A stretch of 64,000 nt of DNA from Balanoglossus misakiensis (taxonomy: Eukaryota > Hemichordata): the NCBI GenBank assembly GCA_040954595.2, contig CM082579.2:15872001-15936000 (forward strand), in the 5' to 3' direction. Positions 47,885 through 59,200 of this stretch are shown one piece after another. Position 1 is the first letter of the stretch. Every line of letters starts with the position of its first letter. The position numbers and the translations under genes were made by a program. The notes beneath the pieces are model-generated. The model did not search any database. It worked only from the letters and a program-made list of their open reading frames with translations, and was not told where the DNA came from.

Positions 47885-50196
47885 TATAGGACACAGACTG
47901 GCGTAAGTTAACAACGGTAATCACGTCGGGTTTCCTACGGCCTGGCTCAGCTGAAGCCCCGGCACTCTAGAGCAGAAACAGGCGTACATTGACCACGTTG
48001 ATCAAATTAGATTCCTACGGCGTGACTCGGCTGGTGCACCGGCTCTATATGACACAGACTGGCGTAAGTTATCAACGGTGATTACGTCGGATTTCCTACG
48101 GCTTGGTTTAGCTGAAGCCCCGGCACTTTAGAGCGGAAACACGCGTACATTGACCACGATGATCCAGTCAGATCTCCTACGGCCTGGCTCGACTAAAACC
48201 CCGGCACACCATGACAGACACTAGCGTTCGTTAGCAACGGTGATCAAGTCGGATTTCCTTCGGCCTGGCTCTGCAAAACACCCGACACTCTAGTACAAAG
48301 ACGTTGGCTAAGTCGGGCAAACCGAAGAGGGAAAGTCACAGCGGGTCAACACTCGACATTTGTTCCGGTAGGACTACATTATTGCCTGTCAATTTATAGA
48401 GAAAGCCCGAATTTAACCAGGGCGTTTCAAACACCGACGTTAGTTGTGGGCACGGCCTGCAGTACTGACGGGTAAGCTGACATCGGCGTACCGCATTTAA
48501 TGTAGGGGGGGGGGGGGGAACAGAACGGTTCAATACTATATTTATTAGATATCAGCTACTTTTGGACAATCATCTAAAATCTAAATAATTTTTTCATATT
48601 TGGATATCTGATGATGGATGAAATTTCCATTATATGTAAAAATGGTGCTGATTATAAAAAATGCACTCTGAATGAGCTGATTTAATACAAAATTGCGTTT
48701 TATTCGTTTTTGCACCAAAAAGGTCATTTTTAGGGAAACATTCTTTATTCTTTAAATTCGGTGACCTGATCATATATAAACAATTGCTTGTATGTTAAAA
48801 GTTTTAATGACTTTTAAAAGCAGTGACACTGGCGGCATTCAACACGAAAATAACAATTTTAGCCACAATTCGGTCAAAATGGTAAATTTTTGAAAATTAC
48901 AAAAAATACCTGTTTTCTACATTTTCGGAAATCTGATGGAGTATAGAATGCTCTTCGTATACATATATCGATACAAATTCCACAAAAAACGGCCAATTTG
49001 GCTCACTGCAGACAAAATTGCGTTTTACCAAATTTTCCTTGAAAATGTCATTTTTAGAAAAAAAAATAAAAAAAACCTTTGTTCTTCGAATTTGGTGCCC
49101 TGATCATATATGACATGTTGATTGTATGTTAAAACTTTCGACCACTCCAAAAATGCAGAGATATTGACGGAATTCAAGAAAAAATAGCCATTTTGGCCAT
49201 ATTTTGACAAAAATGGTAAATTTTTAAAAAATCATAAAAAATTAACTCTTTTCTTCATTTTCGGAAATATTATGGAGCATGCAGTGTCGTTCTCTTGTAA
49301 AAAGTGCTGCAAATTCCAGAAAAGGCGGTATAATTTGAATCACCCATGACAAAATTACCATTTTCGACTTTTTTTCGAAAAATTGTGATTTTAACAAAAT
49401 AAATAAGAATAAATTCTTTTCTTAGTTTCAAACGGGAAGAGATACTTTCCACACGGGTTTTCTAACATTGAATTCCAGTTCATCAACTCAGATTTCCTAC
49501 AGCATAAGTCGGCTAAAACCCTGACACTCTAGAGCAGAAACAGTTGCACACTGGTAACGTTGAACAAGTCGATTTTTCTACGGCCTGGCTCGGCTAAATC
49601 TCCGTCACAATATGACAGACACTAGCGTACGTTAGCAACGGTGATCAAGTCAGATTTTCTACGGCATGGCTTGGATAAAGCCCCGGCACTCCAGAGCAGA
49701 AACACGCGTACAGAGACCACGTTGATGAAGTCTGATCTCCTACGGCTTGGCTCGACTAAAACCCCGGCACACCATGACAGACACTAGCGTTCGTTAGCAA
49801 CGGTGATCAAGTCGGATTTCCTTCGGCCTGGCTCTGCAAAAGACCCGACACATTAGTACAAAGACGTTGGCTAAGTCGGGCAAACCGAAGAGGGAAAGTC
49901 ACAGCGGGTCAACACTCGACATTTGTTCGGGTAGGACTGCATTATTGCCTGTCAATTTATAGAGAAAGCCCGAATTTAACCAGGGCGTTTCAAACACCGA
50001 CGTTATTTGGGGGCACGGCCTGCAGTACTGCCGGGTAAGCTGACATCGGCGTACCGCATATAATGTAGGGGGGGGGGGACAGAACGGTTCAATACTACAT
50101 TTATTAGATATCAGCTAATTTTGGACAATCATCTAAAATCTAAATCATTTTTTCATATTTGGATATCTGATGATGTATGAAATTTTCAATATATGT
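47885..50196. repeat. Macrosatellite array, block 4
   Basis: Continues the monomer cut at 39848. G tracts are at 48505 and 50068, 1563 bp apart, an unusually short monomer with a full AT-rich half but few GC-rich units. Joining blocks across the Gypsy element gives a 2529-bp monomer from 37936 to 48505. The block ends at the TATGT target of the BEL element. Confidence 0.93.
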
Positions 50197-50506
50197 TATC
50201 GGAGATGCTAAAAACTCTGACCATGAGTCATTTTGAGGATCACAGCTCGGATGCTTTGAGCCAATCAGAGCTGAGTATTTTAGCCCAATCAGAGGCCTAG
50301 TTAATCACCCAATGACATATCTTTCCCCGCCAAAACAAAATTTGCTACTTTTCTGGCTGGTTTTGTGCTTGTGTAATCACTTCTTCTTGAGTGACCTTCA
50401 ATAAAGCTGTTTAAAGGTTGTACAGCTGCGTCCCGCTCCTGTAATTTCCCCTGCCATCCCCCAGAACCTTGTTCATAAATCCACCCCAGACGTAAAGTAC
50501 GTCACA
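50197..50506 (+). repeat. 5' LTR of BEL element (310 bp)
   Basis: Two CCAATCAGAG boxes lie near 50262 and 50285 and may serve as CCAAT elements. AATAAA at 50400-50405 is a candidate poly(A) signal. The 3' end holds GACGTA-AAG-TACGTC, an inverted repeat just before CACA. Confidence 0.93.
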
Positions 50507-50510
50507 TTTT

Positions 50511-50528
50511 TGGTGCCGAGACCAGGAT
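50511..50528 (+). other. Putative BEL primer-binding site
   Basis: TGGTGCCGAGACCAGGAT begins four bases after the LTR. The first ten bases resemble the complement of a tRNA-Phe-like 3' end, but later bases diverge, so the primer tRNA is not assigned. Confidence 0.55.
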
Positions 50529-50537
50529 TTACCAGTA

Positions 50538-53500
50538 ATGATGGCAGAACCAGAGGAACAGGAGCACCCAGCACCCGCTCAGGCGGTCCCAGGAGCAAAC
50601 TCGCTCAACAGGCTGAAAGGTACACGAAGGGGTCACCGTGGATCCATGACAAGACTTCTCAACAAAGCAGAGGATATCATCTCATCATTTGAAGAGAACG
50701 ATGACAAGATCGAAGCTCTCGATACCCTCATCACCACGCGCGAACTGATAAACGCGAAATACAACATTCTCGCATCCCTAGACTTGAAGATCATCGAATC
50801 CGTTGACGAAGGCGACCTCGAAGGCGTGATCGAGGAAACCGACGACTACTTGCATCAAGTTTTCGATAGAAAGCTCAAGATCGGCCGATTCATCGACAGA
50901 AATTCGCGAGCGACATCGCCCGACCGATCTTCCCACGAAGAAATCACTTCCGCGGCACCCTCCACTCAAAGGAAAACTACAAGTTTGCCGAAACTTCAGC
51001 TACCCGTCTTTTCGGGTGACATTCTCAAATGGGTCAGTTTCCACGACGCGTTCAAATCCGCTGTCCACGACGACAAGAATCTGGGAGACGTCCAGAAATT
51101 CCAATACTTACGCGCACAGCTTCAAGGCGAAGCCGCTCGATCGATCGAAGGTCTGTCATTGACAAGTTCGAACTATGCACACGCGCTTCAACTTCTCACC
51201 GAACGTTATGGCAAAACACACAAGATTATAAGCGCCTACATGAAATCGCTGTGGGACATGCCGAGTCCAGAAGGCGAACTCAGCAGTCTACGAAACTTCT
51301 ACGACACTCTAGAGAGTAATATTCGCGGTCTCCAATCTCTCGGTAAAAGCGAAGACGCGTACGGAGATCTACTCGTACCCATAGTCTTGGAAAAACTTCC
51401 CGGTAACACTCGCAAACAAATCGCACGAGAACACGGTAATAATGAATGGAAACTCGGCGACCTACGAAAGGCAATTCTCAAAGAAATCGACGCTCTTCAA
51501 GCTGGCCTCTCCACCGCTGAATCCGACAGCGATTCTACATACGACGAATGCAAGCCGTCGATGACCGCCGCGTTTCACACTAGATCCGCAACCCGTTTCG
51601 CAAGGGTCAATAAACCGAAATCGTGTGCGTTTTGCAAAGGGCAACATTTTGCCAATGAATGCACAACCATTACCGATAAGAAGAAACGTCTTGACATCGT
51701 CAAACGCGACAAACTCTGTTTTAACTGCCTCGGCAGGCATCGAGTACACGATTGTAGATCGAAGTTCAGTTGCCGTTCATGCAACAGAAAGCATCATACC
51801 TCGCTTCATACTGATCGAGCTTCAGACAGTTCGAAAACCCCGACGGAAGACGCGCGCACTCCTTCCGCTACACACGTTCAGTTCGCCCGTACTGAGAACT
51901 CGAGTCGCGAGAAAGCGAGAAACGGACCAATTCTCCTGAAAACCGCGGTCGTTCCAGTCTCTACGAAATTTCAAACGACAATTGACGCCACAGTGTTATT
52001 CGACGAAGGCGCGACGCGTTCATTCGTGACCCAAGATTTCGCGACAAGACTCGGTTTAGAACCGACCGGTACCGAGGTCATTAGACTGACTTCCTTCGGT
52101 GACAAATATCCGCGACAAAGATCGATCAATGCAGCGACCATTGCATTGCACACGCTTTCCGGCGAAAAGAAAGAGATAAACGTTCTCATCATTCCGCAGA
52201 TTTCGACGCGAATGAAAAACTTTGTCAAGCAACCAGTTGCTGACTTGCCTCATCTACGCGGACTAAACTTTGCTTACCCGGTATCGAACACCGATTCGTT
52301 CGAGATTTCCGTGTTAATAGGCGCGGACTACTACTGGGATTTTGTCGAAGATCGAGTTATTCGTGGCCCAGGCCCAACCGCTGTACGCTCGAAATTCGGT
52401 TACCTACTGTCCGGTCCCGTCCACATGACAAAATCGTCTGATAGCGATGCTACGATTTTTCATGTTCTCTCAAACACGCACGACGAAGAGATTCAACTCC
52501 AAAATTATTGGAACCTCGAGACAATCGGTATTCAAGACGATTCGCAATCTGCTGCTATGGATAACAATACCTTTGAAGATTACAGAGACACACATTTGCG
52601 CATCGAAAATGGCACATATATCGCGAAGTTGCCATGGAAGTCCAACCACCCGCCACTACCCGTTAACTACGGGGTCACTGATAATCGCACGCGTTCTATG
52701 GTGCGTAGGCTTTCACCGGACATTCTGAAAGCGTATGACAAAATCATTTCTGATCAGGAATCGCGAGATTTCATCGAAGAAGTACCAGGCGACATGGACA
52801 CGCGCCGCACCGGTCACTACTTGCCCCATCGCCCCGTGAAAAAAGATTCAGCCACTACGCCAATCAGAATCGTGTATGATTGTAGTTGCAGGCAATCTAC
52901 CGACACACCGAGTTTGAATGACTGCTTGCAAACCGGCCCGCCTCTGCTCAACGACCTCACACAAATTCTACTTCGGTTTCGCGCAAACCGCTTTGCCTTT
53001 ACGAGTGACATAGAAAAGGCTTTTCTACATGTTCGACTTGACGAAAGCGATCGTCAATTCACGAAGTTTTTGTGGTTGTCTGATCCGACAGACCCGGAAA
53101 GCGACTTCAAAACATATCGCTTCAAAGTAGTTCTATTCGGCGCAGTTTGCTCGCCATTCATTTTAAACGCAGTCGTGAAAACCCATCTCGAGTCCGCTCA
53201 ATCCACGCCAACTTCCATCGATCTCAAAAATAATATCTACGTTGACAACATACTCAGCGGAGCTGACAGCCCGAGCGAAGCAGTTGGCTACTACAGAGAG
53301 TCAAACCGTCTGTTAGAATCTTGCGGATTCAATCTACGAAGTTGGTCGAGTAACTGTGAAGATGTTCGCGCACTTGCGGCAAAGGATGATAAACTCGAAC
53401 GCGCTACTGACGTGAACACACTAGGACTTCGCTGGTTAACCGAAACCGACGAACTCGCCTACGCGAAGAAGAATCTCCAAATACCGGACAATCTCACTAC

Positions 53501-55835
53501 GAAACGTGAAGTGGTTCGAACCACTGCCAGCTTATACGACCCTCTGGGGTATCTTTCGCCAGTTCTCATTAAGGCGAAACTGTTTATACAGCAACTGTGG
53601 ATAAAAGGCCTCGCCTGGGACGAACCGCTAGAAAACGAACTCAATAAACAGTGGACAGACATCGCAAGAGAAATACGCGAAACGACCACGTTGAAACTCA
53701 ATCGCCGATATTTTGACAACTCGCCTGTCAATCAAAACTATGAGCTCCACGTGTTCGCCGACTCGAGCATGAAGGCCTATGGAGCCGTCGCCTACTTACG
53801 ACATGCCAATCAAACCGCGCTTGTCATGGCAAAGAATCGCGTGGCACCTCTCAAAGAGTTCACTCTCCCGCGCCTCGAACTGATGGCCGCCTTGATCGGT
53901 GCAAGGCTGTTGCAATTCGTCTCAAACTCCCTACAAGGCAAAATTCGCATCACAGAGAAAATTCTGTGGTCTGATAGTCAAATAGTCCTACATTGGTTAA
54001 ACAGCGACAAGAAACTTCCGATCTTCGTTGCCAATCGTGTAAGAGAAATAAACGCGATTTCCTGCACCGCGAAATACTGTCCCACGGGGGACAATCCGGC
54101 AGATTTGCTGACCCGCGGGATTTCTACCGCTAATCTACGTGAGTCTGGCCTTTGGTGGAACGGCCCACCTTGGCTGAAACAAGGCGACTGGCCTATAAGC
54201 GAAGTGTTCGACAGCGCGATTCACCACGCACCGGTATCGACGGTGAATGAATCGGAACTTCTCCCCGCGAGTAACCCCCTCGAGACGAGACTTCAAGATG
54301 AAAAACTCGCGGACTGTTTGACCGCTAAACCCCAGACAACCGGAATACAACAAGTGATTGGCGCGAATCGGTTCAGCACGTTGAACAAACTTCTCCGTGT
54401 CACCGCACAAGTGCTAAGATTCGTTTCGAACATAAAACGGAACGGCACTCGGAAATTCGGTCCCCTCACTGCTGAGGAAATACAACATGCCGAAAACACA
54501 TGGATCAAGGACACCCAAAAACAGACTTTCGGCGAAACAGGACAACGAGCCGCTCTGACGAAGCCGCTGAAACTTTTCACCGATGACAGAGACATCACAA
54601 GATGTGATAGCAGACTACATAACGCGCCAATTGGCTTCGACGCCAAATTCCCAATTCTGCTACCGCGAAACCATCGATTCACGGAACTCGTCATTCGCGA
54701 CGCGCATTCGCGTTTACTTCACGCCGGAGTACAATCGACCGTAGCTCATTTACGGCAGAAATTCTGGATACCGAGAATACGCCGTACCGTGAGAGCTCTA
54801 CTGAGTAAGTGTGTCACATGCCGCAAAATCAACGGGCACGCCTACAGCTACCCAAGACAAGCACCGCTACAAGCAGATCGTGTGAAAACAGCCCCGCCTT
54901 TCAACGTAACCGGAGTTGACTTCACCGGAGCGTTGTACATCAAATCGCCCAAACCTGTACGAGAGAAAAAGGTGTATGTCTGCCTGTTCACCTGCGCTGT
55001 TACACGCGCCGTGCATTTGGAACTTGTTGACGACTTGTCCGCGAATAGCTTTCTACAAGCATTCCGCCGTTTCGCTGCAAGACGCTCGCTACCGAGCAAA
55101 ATGATATCAGATAACGCGTCTAACTTCGTGTCCGCGGCCGCCGAACTACGCCGTTTATTCGACGCGCCCGAAGTGAAGGCTCATCTCGCCAACAGACGCT
55201 GCCAGTGGAACTTCATCCCGAAACGAGCCCCTTGGTTCGGGGGATTCTGGGAACGGCTAATCGGAATAACTAAGACCACAATAAAGAAGGTCTTAGGACG
55301 CGCCTACGTGACATTCAATGAACTGTATACCTTGCTGACCGAAGTTGAGGCCGTAATAAACGACCGACCGATCACATATGTTTCTTCGGATGCTGAAGAC
55401 GCCGTGCCGTTGACGCCCGCTCATTTATTACACGGGCGCCCCTTGACAACGGTACCATATCTCACCGTCGAAGACGATGAACTCACCGACCCGACCTACG
55501 GTAACCATAGCGATCTAAACAAGCGCTACACTCTGATGACTACGCTCCAGACGCGATTTTGGCGACGATGGGTATCGGAATATTTGCCCGCGCTACGTGA
55601 AAACCGCTCGCCAATAGGGAGTCCCGGCAACAAGATACAGGTTGGGGACGTGGTCCTTGTACATGAAGACATCAAACGACGCCTGGACTGGACTTTGGCT
55701 ACGGTGGAACGGTTGAACTACGGACGCGACAACCTAGTCCGATCAGCGGAAATCAGAACCGCCAAGGGACACACCACAAGGCCAGTAAGCAAACTCTTCC
55801 CGCTGGAAGTGAACTCGCGCTCCGTATCGACATGA
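50538..55835 (+). CDS. BEL/Pao Gag-Pol polyprotein
   Basis: 1765 codons in one frame, starting 31 bases after the LTR. Gag (residues about 35-345) has a coiled N-terminus and a DUF1759-like region (LPKLQLPVFSGD at 150-161). Zinc-binding motifs use C363, C366, H370, C375; then C394, C397, a His, C406; then C412, C415 and His residues. The protease motif is LFDEGATRSF with Asp489; the usual DSG/DTG is DEG here. Reverse transcriptase has FTSDIEKAFLH and YVDN at 901-904 in place of YVDD. RNase H has FADSS (Asp1075). Integrase has H1393, H1398, C1425, C1428 and the triad D1461, D1525, E1572 (46 residues between the last two). A DUF5641-like tail (VGDVVLVHED, VSKLFPLEV) ends the protein. No separate env gene follows. 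Confidence 0.95.
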   Translation: MMAEPEEQEHPAPAQAVPGANSLNRLKGTRRGHRGSMTRLLNKAEDIISSFEENDDKIEALDTLITTRELINAKYNILASLDLKIIESVDEGDLEGVIEETDDYLHQVFDRKLKIGRFIDRNSRATSPDRSSHEEITSAAPSTQRKTTSLPKLQLPVFSGDILKWVSFHDAFKSAVHDDKNLGDVQKFQYLRAQLQGEAARSIEGLSLTSSNYAHALQLLTERYGKTHKIISAYMKSLWDMPSPEGELSSLRNFYDTLESNIRGLQSLGKSEDAYGDLLVPIVLEKLPGNTRKQIAREHGNNEWKLGDLRKAILKEIDALQAGLSTAESDSDSTYDECKPSMTAAFHTRSATRFARVNKPKSCAFCKGQHFANECTTITDKKKRLDIVKRDKLCFNCLGRHRVHDCRSKFSCRSCNRKHHTSLHTDRASDSSKTPTEDARTPSATHVQFARTENSSREKARNGPILLKTAVVPVSTKFQTTIDATVLFDEGATRSFVTQDFATRLGLEPTGTEVIRLTSFGDKYPRQRSINAATIALHTLSGEKKEINVLIIPQISTRMKNFVKQPVADLPHLRGLNFAYPVSNTDSFEISVLIGADYYWDFVEDRVIRGPGPTAVRSKFGYLLSGPVHMTKSSDSDATIFHVLSNTHDEEIQLQNYWNLETIGIQDDSQSAAMDNNTFEDYRDTHLRIENGTYIAKLPWKSNHPPLPVNYGVTDNRTRSMVRRLSPDILKAYDKIISDQESRDFIEEVPGDMDTRRTGHYLPHRPVKKDSATTPIRIVYDCSCRQSTDTPSLNDCLQTGPPLLNDLTQILLRFRANRFAFTSDIEKAFLHVRLDESDRQFTKFLWLSDPTDPESDFKTYRFKVVLFGAVCSPFILNAVVKTHLESAQSTPTSIDLKNNIYVDNILSGADSPSEAVGYYRESNRLLESCGFNLRSWSSNCEDVRALAAKDDKLERATDVNTLGLRWLTETDELAYAKKNLQIPDNLTTKREVVRTTASLYDPLGYLSPVLIKAKLFIQQLWIKGLAWDEPLENELNKQWTDIAREIRETTTLKLNRRYFDNSPVNQNYELHVFADSSMKAYGAVAYLRHANQTALVMAKNRVAPLKEFTLPRLELMAALIGARLLQFVSNSLQGKIRITEKILWSDSQIVLHWLNSDKKLPIFVANRVREINAISCTAKYCPTGDNPADLLTRGISTANLRESGLWWNGPPWLKQGDWPISEVFDSAIHHAPVSTVNESELLPASNPLETRLQDEKLADCLTAKPQTTGIQQVIGANRFSTLNKLLRVTAQVLRFVSNIKRNGTRKFGPLTAEEIQHAENTWIKDTQKQTFGETGQRAALTKPLKLFTDDRDITRCDSRLHNAPIGFDAKFPILLPRNHRFTELVIRDAHSRLLHAGVQSTVAHLRQKFWIPRIRRTVRALLSKCVTCRKINGHAYSYPRQAPLQADRVKTAPPFNVTGVDFTGALYIKSPKPVREKKVYVCLFTCAVTRAVHLELVDDLSANSFLQAFRRFAARRSLPSKMISDNASNFVSAAAELRRLFDAPEVKAHLANRRCQWNFIPKRAPWFGGFWERLIGITKTTIKKVLGRAYVTFNELYTLLTEVEAVINDRPITYVSSDAEDAVPLTPAHLLHGRPLTTVPYLTVEDDELTDPTYGNHSDLNKRYTLMTTLQTRFWRRWVSEYLPALRENRSPIGSPGNKIQVGDVVLVHEDIKRRLDWTLATVERLNYGRDNLVRSAEIRTAKGHTTRPVSKLFPLEVNSRSVST

Positions 55836-55967
55836 AGTGGACATTGACATTGTCTGTGTTTCAATGACAATCGAACAATAGACAATCTGATTTTTCTAGT
55901 TTGCATGTATTTCAGGATTTTCTAGTTTATTTTTTGATTTCTTGTTCACTTTTGCGGCCCGGGAGAA
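55836..55967 (+). other. BEL 3' gap with candidate polypurine tract
   Basis: 132 non-coding bases between the polyprotein stop and the 3' LTR. GGGAGAA (55961-55967) abuts the LTR and is the best polypurine-tract candidate. Confidence 0.5.
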
Positions 55968-56277
55968 TATCGGAGATGCTAAAAACTCTGACCATGAGTC
56001 ATTTTGAGGATCACAGCTCGGATGCTTTGAGCCAATCAGAGCTGAGTATTTTAGCCCAATCAGAGGCCTAGTTAATCACCCAATGACATATCTTTCCCCG
56101 CCAAAACAAAATTTGCTACTTTTCTGGCTGGTTTTGTGCTTGTGTAATCACTTCTTCTTGAGTGACCTTCAATAAAGCTGTTTAAAGGTTGTACAGCTGC
56201 GTCCCGCTCCTGTAATTTCCCCTGCCATCCCCCAGAACCTTGTTCATAAATCCACCCCAGACGTAAAGTACGTCACA
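55968..56277 (+). repeat. 3' LTR of BEL element (310 bp)
   Basis: Matches the 5' LTR without a visible difference. AATAAA at 56171-56176. Confidence 0.95.
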
Positions 56278-59200
56278 TATGTAAAAATGGTGCTGATTAT
56301 AAAAAATGCACTCTGAATGAGCTGATTTAATACAAAATTGCGTTTTATTCGTTTTTGCACCAAAAAGGTCATTTTCAGGCAAAACATTCTTTATTTTTTT
56401 TAATTCGGTGGCCTGATCATATATAAGCAATTGCTTGCATGTTAAAAGTTTTTATGACTTTTAAAAGCAGTGACACTGGCGGCATTCAACACGAAAATAA
56501 CAATTTTAACCACAATTTGGTCAAAATGGTAAATTTTTGAAAATTACAAAAAATACCTGTTTTCTACATTTTCGGAAATCTGATGGAGTATAGAATGCTC
56601 TTCGTATATATATATCGATACCAATTCCACAAAAGACCGTCTAATTTGGCTCACTGCAGACAAAATTGCGTTTTACCAAATTTTCCTTGAAAATGTCATT
56701 TTTAGAAAAATAAAATAAAAAAACCTTCGTTCTTCGAATTTGGTGCCCTGATCATATATGACATGTTGATTGTATGTTAAAACTTTCGACCACTCCAAAA
56801 ATGCAGAGATATTGACGGAATTCAAGAAAAAATAGCCATTTTGGCCATATTTTGACAAAATGGTACATTTTTAAAAAATCATAAAAAATAAACTCTTTTC
56901 TTCATTTTCGGAAATATTATGGAGCATGAAGTGTCGTTCTCTTGTAAAAAGTGCTGCAAATTCCAGAAAATGTGGTATAATTTGAATCACCCAAGAAAAA
57001 AATTACCATTTTCGACTTTTTTTCGAAATATTGTTTTTTTTACAAAATAAATAAGAATAAATTCTTTTCTTAGTTCCAAACGGGTAGAGATACTTTCCAC
57101 ACGGATTTCTAACATTGAATTCCCGTTCATCAACTCAGATTTCCTACAAGTCGGCTAAAACCCTGACACTCTAGAACAGAAACAGTTGCACACTGGTAAC
57201 GTTGAACAAGTCGATTTTTCTACGGCCTGGCTCGGCTAAATCTCCGTCACAATATGACAGACACTAGCGTAGGTTAGCAACGGTGATCAAGTCAGATTTT
57301 CTACGGCATGGCTTGGATAAAGCCCCGGCACTCCAGAGCAGAAACACGCGTACAGAGACCACGCTGATCAAGTCTGATCTCCTACGGCTTGGTTCGACTA
57401 AAACCCCGGCACACTATGACAGACACTAGCGTTCGTTAGCAACGTTGATCAAGTCAGATTTCCTACGGCATGGCTTGGCTAAAGCCCTGGCACTCTAGAG
57501 CAGAAACACGCGTACAGAAACCACGTTGATCTACTCACATTTCCTTCGGCCTGGCACGGCTGATGCCCCGGCAGTATATATAGGACACAGACTTGCGTAA
57601 GTTAACAACGGTAATCACGTCGGGTTTCCTACGGCCTGGCTCAGCTGAAGCCCCGGCACTCTAGAGCAGAAACAGGCGTACATTGACCACGTTGATCAAA
57701 TCAGATTCCTACGGCGTGACTCCGCTGGTGCACCGGCTCTATATGACACAGACTGGCGTAAGTTATCAACGGTGATTACGTCGGATTTCCTACGGCCTGG
57801 TTTAGCTCAAGCCCCGGCACTTTAGAGCGGAAACACGCGTACATTGACCACGATGATCAAGTCAGATCTCCTACGGCTTGGCTCGACTAAAACCCCGGCA
57901 CACTATGACAGACACTAGCGTTCGTTAGCAACGTTGATCAATTCAGATTTCCTACGGCATGGCTTGGCTAAAGCCCTGGCATTCTAGAGCAGAAACACGC
58001 GTACAGAGACCACATTGATCTACTCACATTTCCTTAGGCCTGGCACGGCTGATGCCCCGCACTATATATAGGACACAGACTGGCGTAAGTTAACAACGGT
58101 AATCACGTCGGGTTTCCTTCGGCCTGGCTCAGCTGAAGCCCCGGCACTCTAGAGCAGAAACAGGCGTACATTGACCACGTTGATCAAATTAGATTCCTAC
58201 GGCGTGACTCGGCTGGTGCACCGGCTCTATATGACACAGACTGGCGTAAGTTATCAACGGTGATTACGTCGGATTTCCTACGGCCTGGTTTAGCTGAAGC
58301 CCCGGCACTTTAGAGCGGAAACACGCGTACATTGACCACGATGATCCAGTCAGATCTCCTACGGCCTGGCTCGACTAAAACCCCGGCACACCATGACAGA
58401 CACTAGCGTTCGTTAGCAACGGTGATCAAGTCGGATTTCCTTCGGCCTGGCTCTGCAAAACACCCGACACTCTAGTACAAAGACGTTGGCTAAGTCGGGC
58501 AAACCGAAGAGGGAAAGTCACAGCGGGTCAACACTCGACATTTGTTCCGGTAGGACTACATTATTGCCTGTCAATTTATAGAGAAAGCCCGAATTTAACC
58601 AGGGCGTTTCAAACACCGACGTTAGTTGGGGGCACGGCCTGCAGTACTGACGGGTAAGCTGACATCGGCGTACCGCATTTAATGTAGGGGGGGGGGGGGA
58701 ACAGAACGGTTCAATACTATATTTATTAGATATCAGCTACTTTTGGACAATCATCTAAAATCTAAATCATTTTTTCATATTTGGATATCTGATGATGGAT
58801 GAAATTTCCATTATATGTAAAAATGGTGCTGATTATAAAAAATGCACTCTGAATGAGCTGATTTAATACAAAATTGCGTTTTATTCGTTTTTGCACCAAA
58901 AAGGTCATTTTTAGGGAAACATTCTTTATTCTTTAAATTCGGTGACCTGATCATATATAAACAATTGCTTGCATGTTAAAAGTTTTTATGACTTTTAAAA
59001 GCAGTGACACTGGCGGCATTCAACACGAAAATAACAATTTTAACCACAATTTGGTCAAAATGGTAAATTTTTGAAAATTACAAAAAATACCTGTTTTCTA
59101 CATTTTCGGAAATCTGATGGAGTATAGAATGCTCTTCGTATATATATATCGATACCAATTCCACAAAAGACCGTCTAATTTGGCTCACTGCAGACAAAAT

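Larger units (their letters stand above)
50197..56277 (+). mobile_element. BEL/Pao LTR retrotransposon, apparently intact
   Basis: A 6081-bp element with 310-bp LTRs (50197-50506, 55968-56277) identical by eye and flanked by TATGT (50192-50196, 56278-56282). Excision restores CAATATATGTAAAAATGG as in the monomer near 61331. It has one open polyprotein with DUF1759-type Gag, zinc knuckles, protease, reverse transcriptase, RNase H and integrase. Identical LTRs and an unbroken frame suggest a very recent insertion from an active family. The LTR starts TATCGG rather than TG, and its ends could shift by one base. Confidence 0.95.

Noticed and set aside
51029-55906. Numerous 60-133-codon ORFs in other frames of the BEL polyprotein
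   Set aside because: They are shadows of one long, motif-rich frame.
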